Part shown: positions 1 through 11,064 of the stretch, piece by piece
Position numbering within the stretch: the stretch's first letter is position 1
Layout: every line of letters starts with the position of its first letter
Assembly: GCF_000346465.2 (NCBI RefSeq)
Contig: NC_034011.1
Coordinates: 620,001 to 684,000 of the forward strand
DNA: 64,000 nucleotides
Direction of reading: 5' to 3'
Source of the DNA: Prunus persica
Taxonomy: Eukaryota; Streptophyta; Magnoliopsida; Rosales; Rosaceae
Program-made: the position numbers and the translations under genes
Notes under the pieces: generated by a model
Databases searched by the model: none
Seen by the model: the letters and a program-made list of their open reading frames with translations, nothing else
Told to the model about the DNA's origin: nothing

Positions 1-1004
1 TTCATGCTCTAGCTGCTTGTTAGGTAGGATTCGATCGATTCCTAGCATAGATAATTCGATTTACGAATTGAAATTCGGTCGATTTTGGGATCGCGATTTC
101 GGCCACTTCCGGTCAGTTTTTGGGGTAGGTCCAAGAACAAAAGTCACTCCAAATATGGTGTTACACCTAGGGAAGGAGTTTGGAGCCGTGGTTTTGAGAT
201 TTTCCGGCAATGCGTAATCTCTGTGGGCACCCAGCGCTGTCGGCGAATGTGGCGGCGCGTGGGTGAGGGTGGTGAAGTTGCACTATGTCTCGATGAGATC
301 CTTAGGTTGTCATGAGTGCATAGGGTTTCACGGATCTCAATTCGAACGTCGTTTGACTATCGAACGGATACCGTCTATTGCGCGTGATCCGGGTTCGATA
401 GGTTGGGACTGTTAGATGGTCTTGAATTTAATATATGTTAATCTATGTATTTCTAGGATCGTGTAGGAATTCACGGATCATGAATCGGAGCCCCGGATGT
501 TCCGATTTAATAGTTTAAAGTTTATGTTTTATAATAACCGTCAGATTGTGCAATCGTGAGCCATCCCACCGTCCGATATAGACCAAACTTACAAGACGAG
601 TGTCCTATACCTTGTAGAACCCATAGGAACTTTCGAATCAGACTTTGAAGGTCGTGGGCCCCGTGGGCCCGTTTGACCAGGGTTGGGGTAGTTTGACCCT
701 TGATTGACGGTGAGTCTTCCGGAGTAGTCTCACCTTCCAAGGAGGATTTAAATGACCGTAGAGACAGGTCTTGAACATTAGATGAATTATGTTGATTATG
801 TGGGATTAGGATATTAATTTATCGTTTTAAATTGGGGAATTATCGGATGCTAGACTGTTGTTGAGGTTTACACAATATTAGAAATCAATATATATAATTA
901 TATATGGTTGTAAAGGTATAATAAGAGTCTAGAATGTCAGTTTGAAGTGCTATACGCACTACCTTAGGTACCTCCCCGGATTATGATTTCACTACAAGTA
1001 CCAC
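1..1004. other. gene-free, probably transposon-derived DNA
   Basis: No reading frame here has protein-like composition and no splice-linked exons could be found. The stretch runs straight into the minisatellite that follows. It resembles non-coding parts of plant LTR retrotransposons, but I saw no TG...CA ends, primer-binding site or polyprotein motif, so the class is open. Confidence 0.4.
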
Positions 1005-1680
1005 CTTGTGAATGTTAGGTCCCACGTGATGTAGGTTATCCGGCGTGCGGACAAACTCCATACGTGGCGTTGGTTGTACTGGTGTATGGGGATATTATGT
1101 GATATGATGTTGAGGTCTCGCGTGGTGTAGGTTATCCGGCGTTGAGACAGACCCCATACGTAGCGTTGGTTGTACTAGCGTATGGGGAGATATTGTGATA
1201 ATATGGTGAGGTCACACGTGGCGTAGATTATCCGGCGTTGAGACAGACCTCATACGTGGCGTTGGTTGTACCGGCGTAAGAGGAGATATTGTGATAATAT
1301 GGTGAGGTTGCACGTGGCATAGGTTATCCGGCGTGTTGACAGACCCCATACGTGGCATTGGTTGTACCGGCGTATAGAGAGATATTGTAATATGATATTG
1401 AGGTTTTGCGTGGCGTAGGTTATCCAGCGTTGAGACAGACCCCATACATGCCGTTGGTTGTACCGGCGTGTGGGGAGATATTGTGATAATATGGTGAGGT
1501 CGCACGTGGCGTAGGTTATCCGGCGTGTTGACAAACCCCATACTTGGCATTGGTAGTACCGGCGTATGGGGAGATGATGTGACAATATATTGAGGTCGCA
1601 CGTGGCATAGGTTATCTGGCTTGTTGACAGACCCCATACGTGGCGTTGGTTGTACTGGCTTATGAGGAGATATTGTGAAA
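1005..1680. repeat. ~96-bp minisatellite, about seven copies
   Basis: A unit containing 'gtaggttatccggcg', then 'ccccatacgtggcgttggt' and 'ggggagatattgtgat', recurs at about 1030, 1128, 1227, 1320, 1417, 1513 and 1608, a period of 93-99 bp. Copies differ by point changes and small indels. The open frames across it on the minus strand simply repeat with the unit and are not genes. Such arrays are common in non-coding parts of plant LTR elements; whether this one belongs to an element is not shown. Confidence 0.85.
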
Positions 1681-3169
1681 TACAGAGAGATGAATGAAGG
1701 TATTGTATGGGTCTGGAATCGGGTTTTAGTATAAAGAATTACGTGTGGCTTGATCCCTCAGTAAGGGTACGTAAGCAGCCTAAGGTTACTAGGTGTAGCC
1801 GCAGACTAAATCTTAGTCCTGTTGTTCTATTGAGGTTGGTTCGGACCTTGTCGTTGGTCCTGAAATTTAGGTGAAAATGAGATGCCGTCTTGTTAGGAGG
1901 TTTAAATTTTGTACGTTTAATATTTGAGAATTTAGATGATGGAAATCGCATTTGACGTTCATAAATGCTTTTGAGTTTATATTTGCATTGTTTAGAGTTT
2001 GTTGGTAAATATTGCGAATTATTGGAAGGCCAAAGGCCGTTTATGTGAATTGCATGAAATTATATTGTGAGTGCTGCCAGTTGTGGATATAAAATGTGTT
2101 TTATGCAGGTTGAAATTTTGGGCAATGTCCAATTTATAGGGGAGACTCTGCCGAAATTTCGGCAGAAAGTCTCGGTCTTTAGTAAGTGGGCCCGGTATAA
2201 GAGTGATGTCGGGAATTCCACCGAATTTGTCTCGGACCTTAGAAAATTCGGGATGGATCCTGTCATATGACATTATCATACCCACACAGGGTGTTTGGCC
2301 CGAAACACATACAAACACAGAAAAGAAGGAGAAGAAAAAAGAATGTTACTGGAACTTACAGCAGTGCAATTTTTCTCAAAAGCCACTTTGTACCAAGGCT
2401 AAATTTGAAGAGGTTTCCCTTGATTTCCACTAATGCATGCCTGATTTTCGCAAACGTAGAAAAATATTGCAGATTTGACTCTATGGGCAACAATCGAGAC
2501 CTAATTGGAAGTTTTTTAACCTAGAAATACTGAGAGATAGGAGCAAAGAACTTCTCGATCTCATTCAGCGTCAAGATTTGAGAACCATGTATAAGGAAGA
2601 GAAAGACAAAGGTGAAGAGAAGAAGGGGAAAATAAGGAAATAAGGAAGAGAAATAGGGTAGCACCAGATCTGAAAATGGAGAAGTCTAGTCGTGCAGAAA
2701 AGATGAGGAGGCAATGGAAAGCGAGATAGAGGAGAAAAGCTCAGATCTATGAACTTAGGAGAGAACCCTACAAGTGAATTTAGGAATGAAATTTTTTATT
2801 TTTTATTTTGTTGGAAGGAAAGATATTTAAGATACCAACTCAGCCACTCAGTCCGTCCAAAAAAAATATATTAATTAAAAAATTACTAGCCTCTATGCAC
2901 GTGCTTCCGCGTTTGCGAGAGGTTTTTAAAAAAAAAATAAGTAAATTTATTTTAGAATTAAAAAAGATAATGGGTAGTTGTGTTCCATAAAAATAGGATC
3001 CATTATCTGCTTTTTCTTTTTCTTTTAATTTTTTTAAATATGAAAAAGTTAGAATTTACCATATTATCCTCATTTAATTAATAATTTGAATTCTTAATGT
3101 TTGCATTAACCAAGGGCATTTTCTGGTATTTTGAATGTTTCACCATTCTCTGCCTTTTGCTTTATATAT
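1681..3169. other. gene-free AT-rich region
   Basis: I see no supported gene. Open frames around 2019-2524 lie on both strands over the same bases, have low-complexity composition and no domain signature. The stretch at 2560-2770 is purine-rich. Transposon origin is likely but not demonstrated. Confidence 0.4.
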
Positions 3170-3447
3170 ATAGATGACGCTTAGTCAGAATGGTTTTGTA
3201 GAAAACGTCAAGTTTTATAGGAAACGTCAGGTTTTGTACAAAACGTCAAGTTTTATAAAGGTCTTACTTGATGATTTTCTAAAAGCGTCATGTATATCTG
3301 GTCTTACTTGATGGTGCATAAGCGTCATGATTATGCCACATATAGTTGACGCTTTTTTAAAAAGCGTCAAAACCAAGAATTATAGTTGATGGTTTTTGCT
3401 AAAACGTCACCAATGAAGTGTCAACTAATCATGTTTTTCTTGTAGTG
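3170..3447. mobile_element. terminus of a CACTA (En/Spm) DNA transposon
   Basis: The right boundary reads 'tttttcttgtagtg', whose reverse complement starts CACTACAAGAAAAA, the classic plant CACTA terminus. The 280 bp inside it hold many short subterminal repeats in both orientations built around 'aaaacgtca', 'gacgctt' and 'aagcgtca', which in this superfamily are transposase-binding repeats. No transposase and no matching second terminus were found, so this is an end fragment or an element whose other end is unrecognised. Known of the family: terminus and subterminal repeats. Inferred: truncation. Confidence 0.75.
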
Positions 3448-3600
3448 ATTTAACAAACAAACAATGAAGCGAAATGTGTAGCAATATACTTGGGGTTTCT
3501 AATGACATTAGACATTACTGCCCTTATCTTTCCTCATCATCCTCTGGTCCTTATCATCTTCCTCTTCTTCCTCATTGTCAAAAGAAGAAGCAAAGGTAAC

Positions 3601-4286
3601 TGTTGGAGTTGACAAGTAGTCAGGTCATTAACTCGTTAGTGATATACCCGAAACAAAGGGCTAAACATTGTTCACGAAACAATAGAAAATATGAATTTAA
3701 ATTATAATAATTCTCAACAAAATTGTAATCATCAAATTTATATAGAATTAATGTAAATCAATAAACACAAATGTGTAGAAATACTTACAACTTTAGCGAT
3801 TGAGGCTTGCAAGAATTAATTTCGCCCTTGCCCTTGTGCTCGAGGTTCTATAGGCGTCCATCTCCCAAGATTCAACAATCAATAATTCTAAATTAAAGCA
3901 CTTCAATTTAAGACTCTAGCAAACCAATTATATGTTTGTACTCTCAAGACAAAACTAGGAAGAATTTAACAACAAAGTACTTGGGATACTCTTTGTTTTT
4001 CGCGGGTAAGAACTCTCTTCATTCTATATCTCAAGTAGGTGAGGGTGTTTGGTTTATATAAAACTCATTACAACTCTCGTTGAAACATAAGTAGCTTTTC
4101 ATTTAAAAAGTTACAGACACAACTCTATGGAAACAAGACCACTTGATCATTGAATCCCACAGTTTAATTATTAATAACTGCACTTTAAAGGATAACCAAG
4201 TGTAAGACAAATACTAAGACACATGACACTCATTTTTCATTCACTATAAAAATTAAATATTATTAAATAATATAAAATTTCCAACA
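3601..4286 (-). mobile_element. copia-type LTR (3' LTR on the minus strand)
   Basis: The segment begins TGTTGGA and ends TCCAACA, giving the TG...CA ends of a 686-bp LTR. Just to the right, read on the minus strand, 'caggtgggggat' precedes the LTR like a polypurine tract. This orients the element leftward, with its 3' LTR here and a short piece of internal DNA to the right. No polyprotein survives, and the flanking 5-mers (gtaac, atccc) do not match, so the other end is lost. Superfamily assignment rests on the LTR ends and size. Confidence 0.6.
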
Positions 4287-4883
4287 ATCCCCCACCTGAA
4301 TGAAAAATTGAGAAGAAATTGAGAGAATTGGCGGAAAAGAGATGCATCTGAAGAGGTATCTATTGGACTTGAACCTATCTCATAATAAATATCTATCGGA
4401 TTTACTTGGTAACTCAGTAGATATATTGCAGTTGTGTTCATTTTGGTCCATACACTGCGTTGGTGGGAAATTTCTTTTCAGTTTAAGAATCTCTTGGCAG
4501 TCACTTTCCATGATTACATATGTATACTACCATCCAAATGCTATGCTAATAGAGAAATGCTACAGTCAATCGTGCCTGTATGGACACGTGGCTAATTCAT
4601 GACCATTGATGCATGTGGACTCAATATTGTAAGATTCACAAGCATCTTCTGCTAGAAATCACAGATGTGTGAGCAATCCTTTCTGATTAGAGTTTAGCAT
4701 ATATGCAAGGTGCACGCATTCTTTTTTGGGCCCCAAACTCCACACTTTTTTTTTATATGAATGGCTCATGATGGTTGCACATTTTACACTTGGCATTCCA
4801 TGCACCACTAGACCAACTTTTCTGTTCTCTTTTATAGAGCAAGATTTTTTTTTCTCTGACACAAACACAAGCTGAACATACAA
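4287..4883. other. retroelement remnant, then TNL1 upstream region
   Basis: The first ~190 bp look like internal DNA of the adjacent LTR element. From about 4825 to the start codon the sequence ('ttctcttttatagagcaaga' onward) is nearly the same as 26048-26106 upstream of TNL2, so this ~60-bp leader is conserved between the paralogues. It probably contains the 5' untranslated region. Confidence 0.5.
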
Positions 4884-7286
4884 ATGGCTGCCACCAGCAC
4901 GCAGCAGAATGCTTCTCCGTCCTCTCACCGGTGCACTTATGATGCATTCTTGAGCTTCAGGGGCAGAGACACACGCAAGGGATTTGCTGATCACCTCTAC
5001 AGGGCTTTGGAGGTGGCAGGGATCCACACTTTTAGAGATGATGACGAAATCGAGAGAGGAGCAAATATTTTAGCAGAGCTTCAAAAAGCAATACAAGAGT
5101 CTCGAGTATCCATCATTGTCTTCTCCAAGGACTACGCTTCCTCGAGATGGTGCCTAGACGAACTAGTGATGATCATGGACCGTAGAGAAACTAATGGGCA
5201 CATGGTTATGCCGATTTTCTATGACGTGGATCCATCCCATGTCAGGAACCAGACAGGAATTTTTGAAGAAGCATTTTCCAGACACCAACAGCGCTTCAAC
5301 AAGGAGATGGACAAGGTGGAGAAGTGGAGAAAAGCTCTCAGAGATGTTGCAGATTTGGGAGGGATGGTCTTAGGAGATCGGTACTTTTTCATTCCCAAAA
5401 TAGTGGTTTTCTCTCTATCTTTTGGATGCTTTTTAAAGTAGATTATAGTGAAGCTATTTCTTAAATCTCATGGAGTTGTTAGATGGCAGCACTGCTGTTT
5501 TGAAAGTTCATTTGCTTAATATCATTCATTTCAACCTATGATATAAATATCAATTCTCTTCTATAAAATAAAAATAAAAATAATAAAGAAATAAGTTTCT
5601 TTTTTGTTGAAAAGAAATAACTTATTGCGCCTTGTGTATTTTGATATCAATAATTTATAGGTACGAGTCGCAGTTTATCCAAGATATAGTTGAAGTTATT
5701 GGAAATAAACTGGATCACACATGGAATAGGAGATTAAGAGTCGATCCCTATTTAGTTGGAATAGATAATCGTGTGGAAGGCCTAAACATGTGGTTAGAAG
5801 ATGGATCAAGTGATGTTGGAGTAGCTGTAGTCTATGGGATGGGTGGAATTGGCAAGACCACCATTGCCAAGACTGCTTATAACCAGAACTGCAATAAATT
5901 TCAAGGTAGCAGCTTTCTTGCAGATATTAGAGCAACTTCAAAACTTCCCAATGGTTTTGTACACTTGCAAAGGAACCTTCTTTCAGATCTCCAAAAGGGG
6001 AAAGCAAAGAAAATATACAGCTTGGATGAAGGAATAACAAAGATCAAACGGGCGATACGTTGCAAAAGAGTTCTTATTGCTCTTGATGATGTGGACAACT
6101 TGGAACAATTCAATGCAATTCTTGGAATGCGAGAATGGCTTCATCCAGGAAGTAAAATAATCATAACAACTAGACATGAACATTTGTTAAAGGCTCATGA
6201 GAATTGTGCAATGTTTAATGTGGAAGGGTTGCTTGAGAATGAATCACTTGAGCTTTTCAGTTGGCATGCCTTTAGACAACCCCATCCTGGCGAAGGTTAC
6301 ATGGATCTTTCAAGACCTGTAGTGCAACACTGTGGAGGGGTTCCATTAGCTCTTAAAGTTTTAGGATCTGCTCTCTTTGGAAAGCTGCAGATGTATGGGA
6401 AAAATGCATTACAGAACTTGGATGTGATTACTGAAGGAAAAATTGAAAAGATTCTCAGAGTAAGCTTTGATTCTCTGCAAGATCATGACAAACGTCTATT
6501 CCTCCATATAGCCTGTTTCTTCATAGGAAGACACAAGGATTTTTCAATTACAGTCCTTGATGAATGTGGGTTTGCCACAAACATTGGAATTCAAAATCTG
6601 GTTGACAGATGTCTGCTGATAATTGATGGATTCAACAAGTTAACCATGCACCAATTACTTCAAGACATGGGAAGGGGAATTATTCGCGAAGAATCGCCTG
6701 AGGATCCTGGAAAACGTACTAGAGTGTGGAATAAAGATGCCTCTAATGTTTTGAGAAAATTAACTGTAAGAAATATCTTCTTTTACGTCTATGTATTCGT
6801 AATTGTGTTGTGCATGTCACAAGTTACTTACCCAATGTTCTTATTTGTTACCAGGGTACAGCAACTATTAAGGGCCTCATGCTCAACATTCCTATGTTAA
6901 TAAAAGATGAGTCTTCTAAGATAATATCCAGTGGAAGTAACAGAAAAAGATTCCATGTTGAAGATTATGATGGAAACTGTTCAAGCAGCCGACGTCGGCT
7001 TGGTTTCTTCTCCTGGCAGTCAATTACAAACTCATTTCCTGTATCAAATGAGATAGGTTTCAAAACAGAGGGATTTAGAAGCATGCACAATCTTGAACTC
7101 CTGTTGCTTGATAATGTAAAAATCAGTGGAGGCTATGAAGATTTCCCAACAAATTTAATATGGTTGTCTTGGCGAGGATTCGCTTTAAAGTCTATACCAA
7201 CCAATTTTTACTTGGAAAATCTAATTGCTCTTGACTTGCGGAACAGCAGCCTCCAACATGTTTGGAAGGGAACTAGGGTATGCTAC

Positions 7287-7334
<48 letters not shown>

Positions 7335-8297
7335 CACTCACACACAGAGACAAATTTAAAGATGATTATATATTTATAGAAACTAATTACTTCTTTTTTT
7401 AAACAGTTTCTTCCAAGACTGAAAATCTTAAATCTCAGTCATTCACATGGCCTTGTGACAACCCCTGACTTGTCAGGATCCCCTGACCTCGAGAGATTAA
7501 TTCTTAAAGATTGCATAAATTTGAAAGAGGTGGATGAATCCATTGGAGATTTGGAGAAACTTGTTTTCTTGAATCTAAAAGATTGCAAAAATCTTATGAA
7601 GCTTCCAATAAGAATTAGTATGCTGCGATCTCTCCAGGAACTTATTCTCTCTGGTTGCTCAAATCTTGTGCTGCCTGCCAGTAAGATCGTTGAAAATCAG
7701 TCAGACTCTACACCTAGTGACATGAAGAAAGTCAGTCTGTTATTTGCAGTTAAATCGTGGCAATCAATCCGATCATGGGTATTGCCAAGAAAAAATCTCC
7801 AACTTACCAGTGCAAGTTTGCCACAATTTTTAAAAAGCTTAGATATGGCGTACTGCAATCTGTCAGAAATTCCCAATGATCTTCCTAGTAGCCTATCCTC
7901 ATTGGAGCGTTTGAATCTAGATGGAAACCCATTTTTGAGCCTGCCAGTAAACTTGAATGGTCTTAGTAAGCTCCAGAGACTTTCGTTGGATATGTGCCCA
8001 AACCTCGAAATGATTCCCGAGCTCCCACCAAGTGTAGAGGCTTTGATCGCAACTAGATGTACTTCATTGAAAAGAGTACTACTAAACTTACCCGACATGT
8101 TACCAACAATTAGACTTGCGGTTATTGCATGCGAGAATGTAGTTGAAATTCAAAACGTGTTTAAAAAAAGACCGTTGAGAAGCGTCGACATAGAAATGAT
8201 CAAAGATATCGGTCTGTTCAATTTGGAATCCATAGGAAGCACTGAAGTTGAAATGTTCGACTACTTGACACTTACAAGAAGGAAGGGTCCTCTCCAG

Positions 8298-8375
<78 letters not shown>

Positions 8376-9068
8376 GTATTGTATAGTTTTTTATGATGAT
8401 TATGATTTTCTGTGGCCTGGAACATGTATAAATCTGTCCATGCATGCATGAAACAGGGACTCGATGAATGTGGTATATTTAGCATATTCCTTCCCGGGAG
8501 CGAGGTTCCAGATTGGTTCTGCTACAAGTCGAGCATGGGTAACTCTGAGCTGTCTATAACTATACCTCCACATCTTAATTTGAAGATCCGAGGCCTAAAT
8601 GCATGTGTTGTGTATGCACATGATGAGGTTGATGATGATAAGGGAAGGGGATTTTACCGCGCTCCCTTTCTTAACATCAGTAATGAGACCAAGGGTCTTA
8701 AGTGGACCTATGTGCCAGTCACAATAGGGTTTTCAAAAGAGAAGGAACATATGTTATGGCTTAGTCATTGGCGATTCGCAAACGATGAATTGAAGGGTGG
8801 GGATGAAATACGTGTTTCGGTTAGAGTAGATAAAGATGATATCTTGATAAAGGAATTTGGAATCCAGCTTGTGTACGAGCAGAATAATAATGAGGGTACT
8901 GTAACTGAAGATATAACCACAATGTTCCAGCATGAAACAACTCCTCCTTCGACCCAGAATCATGTCGTTGCTGGAGATGTGTCAGCATCAGCATCAAGGT
9001 TCCATAAAAATAAAAATAATAAGGTGGGTGAATACTATATTTGTAATCATAATGGATGGTATCCTTGA
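4884..9068 (+). CDS. TNL1: TIR-NB-LRR disease resistance protein, 5 exons, 1175 aa
   Basis: Intracellular immune receptor. Exons: 4884-5380, 5661-6765, 6855-7277, 7407-8297, 8457-9068 (3528 bp, all GT-AG). Exon 1 is the TIR domain (YDAFLSFRGRDTR; WCLDEL with the NADase glutamate at about residue 93). Exon 2 is NB-ARC: P-loop GMGGIGKTT at 225-233, kinase-2 VLIALDDVD, RNBS-B KIIITTRHE, GGVPLAL. The MHD position reads MHQ (495-497). Exons 3-4 carry leucine-rich repeats and exon 5 (from residue 973) a post-LRR C-JID domain (FLPGSEVPDWF). Family knowledge: such TIRs make nucleotide signals sensed through EDS1. Oddities: AADVW of the paralogue is LQMYG here through paired indels, and CT microsatellites sit at two splice donors. 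Retention of intron 1 would give a 185-aa TIR-only protein. The structure is intact; the recognised pathogen is unknown. Confidence 0.92.
7289..7331 (+). repeat. CT microsatellite in TNL1 intron 3
   Basis: A run of CT dinucleotides starts about 11 bp after the donor of intron 3. The same repeat occupies the same site in TNL2 (28507-28531) and, shorter, in TNL3 (34504-34526). Confidence 0.95.
8298..8373 (+). repeat. CT microsatellite abutting the donor of TNL1 intron 4
   Basis: About 35 CT units begin 3-4 bp after the exon 4/intron 4 boundary ('ctccag|gttctctct'). Equivalent repeats follow the same donor in TNL2 (29493-29530) and a more degraded one follows it in TNL3 (35496-35573). If the intron were retained it would encode a Ser-Leu run, so open frames across it are artefacts. 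Confidence 0.95.
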
Positions 9069-9670
9069 TTTTGGCCAGAACAGACCTGAATCCGGATTTT
9101 ATGTTTTATGTATACATATACATTGTAACAAAAAAAAAAAAAAAAAAAAAGAAACACACATACATCTAAAACCAAATGAAAGTATTTCACGTGGTATTAA
9201 CTAATGACAATTTAATGGAAAAATAAATTGTGATGTGTATATTTGTTCATTCTTAAAAAAAAAAAAAAAAAAGTGTTAGTTTGTTCTAGAGAAGCACACA
9301 TATACTGCTATCATGATTCACAGGTAACAAGCACACATATGCATTTTTGTTATATAGTCAAAAATACATAATCTTAAAGTGATATGTACTCTTATACATA
9401 TGCACATGTATGTATATATAACAAACTTTTAGTATATGTAAGCATGTGTATAATTCTGATGTATACATGTATGTGTGTTTTACATATACACATACATTAT
9501 AACAAAAAATAGATACACATATATAGAATACATAAGTATACATGCATTTTTGTTATATAGTATGTTTGGATATGATAACCACACATGAATTTTTGTAATA
9601 TTCAAACAAACATGTTAGCCAAAAATACAGTCTTAAAGTAATATATACTCCTATGTTTAGTATACATGTA

Positions 9671-9857
9671 TACAGCCCCAATCTCTTGGACCACGGGGTC
9701 CAAGAAACTATGGTCACTCACCGTTGGATGTAACATCCAACGGTTCAAAAAAATTTCTTAAAAGGAGTGCAAGAGTGAGTGAACCGTTGAATTTACATCC
9801 AACGGTGAGTGACTACAAATCTCTTAGACCCCTGTAGTCCAAGAGATCGGAACTGTA
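9671..9857. mobile_element. 187-bp fold-back MITE
   Basis: Both halves pair as an imperfect hairpin. The left arm TACAGccccaatctcttgga matches the reverse complement of the right arm ending tccaagagatcggaaCTGTA, and the inner arms share 'cactcaccgttggatgta'. CATGTA flanks each end (9665-9670, 9858-9863) and could be the target duplication, though it lies in a TACATGTA-rich context. Superfamily is not assigned. Confidence 0.65.
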
Positions 9858-9954
9858 CATGTATATATGAATATTTGTATGTTGGATGGCACTTAAATAT
9901 AACAAATAAGAAATGAAACATATATAGGACCTATAAACTTAAAAAAATGCAATT

Positions 9955-10200
9955 AAAATTATAAATTCGGAATTTTTGGTAAACAATCGGAAAAATCGGA
10001 TCGGATAGAGTTCTGAGAATTTGGAAATTTTCGGATCGGAATTTCGGAATTTTCAGAATTTACAAATACATTCCGATTCTGATCCGAATTTTATCGGAAA
10101 TTTCAGATTTCAGCACTTTTGGATATCGGATTTATCGGATTCGGATTTTTTTGAAAATTTTCGGACCGAAATCGGTCAGAATCGGATTTTTAAGCCAATT
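9955..10200. repeat. TCGGA-rich degenerate repeat
   Basis: The words TCGGA, TTTCGGAA and their reverse complements recur irregularly within AT-rich DNA, giving a self-similar, low-complexity tract. The open frame across 10021-10245 is biased toward F, S, D and N, as expected from the repeat. Origin unknown. Confidence 0.5.
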
Positions 10201-10205
10201 TACAG

Positions 10206-10338
10206 CCCTATCCATATAGGAGTCGTCTCATACATAGACATATAGGATACACATCAAAGTTTGAATTGGAAAAGCTGCAGATGTATGGAAAAGTGCATTA
10301 CAAGTGAACCATGCACCAATTACTTCAAGACATAGGAA
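10206..10338 (+). pseudogene. left part of a TNL NB-ARC relic, cut by a hAT-like insertion
   Basis: This copies 30203-30330. It contains a scrap of NB-ARC ('aaagctgcagatgtatgg') joined directly to the MHQ region ('gaaccatgcaccaattactt'), about 230 bp of the NB-ARC between them being deleted. The relic stops in 'cataggaa', which is repeated at 16599-16606 where the relic resumes. It cannot encode a receptor. Confidence 0.8.
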
Positions 10339-10650
10339 CGGTGGTGGATCTAGGATTCATCAGCCATGGGTCTTAGTGTAAAAGTTGGAAAATATTTTTC
10401 AGACGAAATAGGATTGAAAAATTAAAGCCATAGCACTTTCATTCCTAATCAACCAACAACAAAAAAACTAATTAAAACACAAAACCCTAATCAATTAATC
10501 AAAACACAAGCCTTAATCAGTTAATTAAAATACTATCAATAAACCATTAATGAAAACACAAATCTCATATAATAAATCAAACAAATTTCAATTTCAATTG
10601 AATTAAAAACTTTATATACCATCATCAATTATAAACTCTAATCTAAATAA

Positions 10651-10977
10651 GGGTATTCTGCTGAATTGCCCCCTGAACTTGTACATAATTCTCAATTTAC
10701 CCCTTGACCTTTTTTTTTAAGCGAATTAAAGGCTCGAATTAAATTTTATTATCAATGTTCCCCCCACCGTCAAAATTCGAACATTTCATCCATTAGTCCG
10801 TCTATTTGACCCACGTTGACGCTTGATTGAGGGTTATTTTCGTCATTAGGCGCGGATTGAATTAGCAACCTCTCCTCTCTCACACACTTCGCACTTCTCT
10901 TTCACATTGGTAGGGTATGGTTAGAAAGGGACTGGAAATTGGGCAGAAAAAAGGACGAAATCGAAGGTTGGAATCGA
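10651..10977 (+). repeat. MULE left terminal inverted repeat
   Basis: It pairs with 15629-15953 over about 325 bp. It probably contains the promoter of the GRF gene, because the inner end of the arm lies only ~85 bp before that gene's likely start codon. Confidence 0.92.
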
Positions 10978-10991
10978 ACGAAATTGAAGGT

Positions 10992-10995
<4 letters not shown>

Positions 10996-11057
<62 letters not shown>
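10996..11057 (+). repeat. GA microsatellite in the leader of the MULE GRF gene
   Basis: About 30 GA units lie directly inside the left terminal repeat and just before the first sensible ATG (11063) of the GRF gene. Translation through it gives only Arg-Glu repeats, so a start upstream of it is unlikely. Confidence 0.95.

Positions 11058-11062
<5 letters not shown>

Positions 11063-11064
<2 letters not shown>

Larger units (their letters stand above)
9069..10205. other. gene-free AT-rich insertion downstream of TNL1
   Basis: TNL2 runs from its last codons almost directly into the block 'catataggagtcgtctcata' (30203), whereas after TNL1 the same block appears only at 10206. So about 1.1 kb was gained here or lost after TNL2. 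It holds poly-A runs (9129, 9255), many TATACATAT words and the fold-back element at 9671-9857. No gene is seen. Confidence 0.6.

Noticed and set aside
986..1005. 'cactacaag' as the left end of the CACTA element
   Set aside because: It continues 'taccaccttgtg' rather than 'aaaaa', has no subterminal repeats beside it and does not pair with the terminus at 3447.
1212..1637. Minus-strand 141-codon frame
   Set aside because: It follows the ~96-bp repeat unit, and overlapping frames are equally open; no coding signal.
3170..3447. The repeated 'aaaacgtca' motifs as a CRISPR array
   Set aside because: Repeats are short, irregular and in both orientations, and the context is plant nuclear; they are CACTA subterminal repeats.
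5901..6183. Minus-strand frames opposite the NB-ARC exons (also at 27115, 33138, 19776)
   Set aside because: They recur only because the plus-strand receptor sequence is conserved; no independent motif.
8298..8396. Open frames encoding long Ser-Leu runs (and Arg-Glu on the other strand)
   Set aside because: They are translations of CT/GA microsatellites within introns or leaders (also at 10996, 20817, 29493, 37144), not proteins.
9129..9151. Poly-A runs at 9129 and 9255 as LINE or SINE tails
   Set aside because: No upstream retroelement body or flanking duplication could be found.
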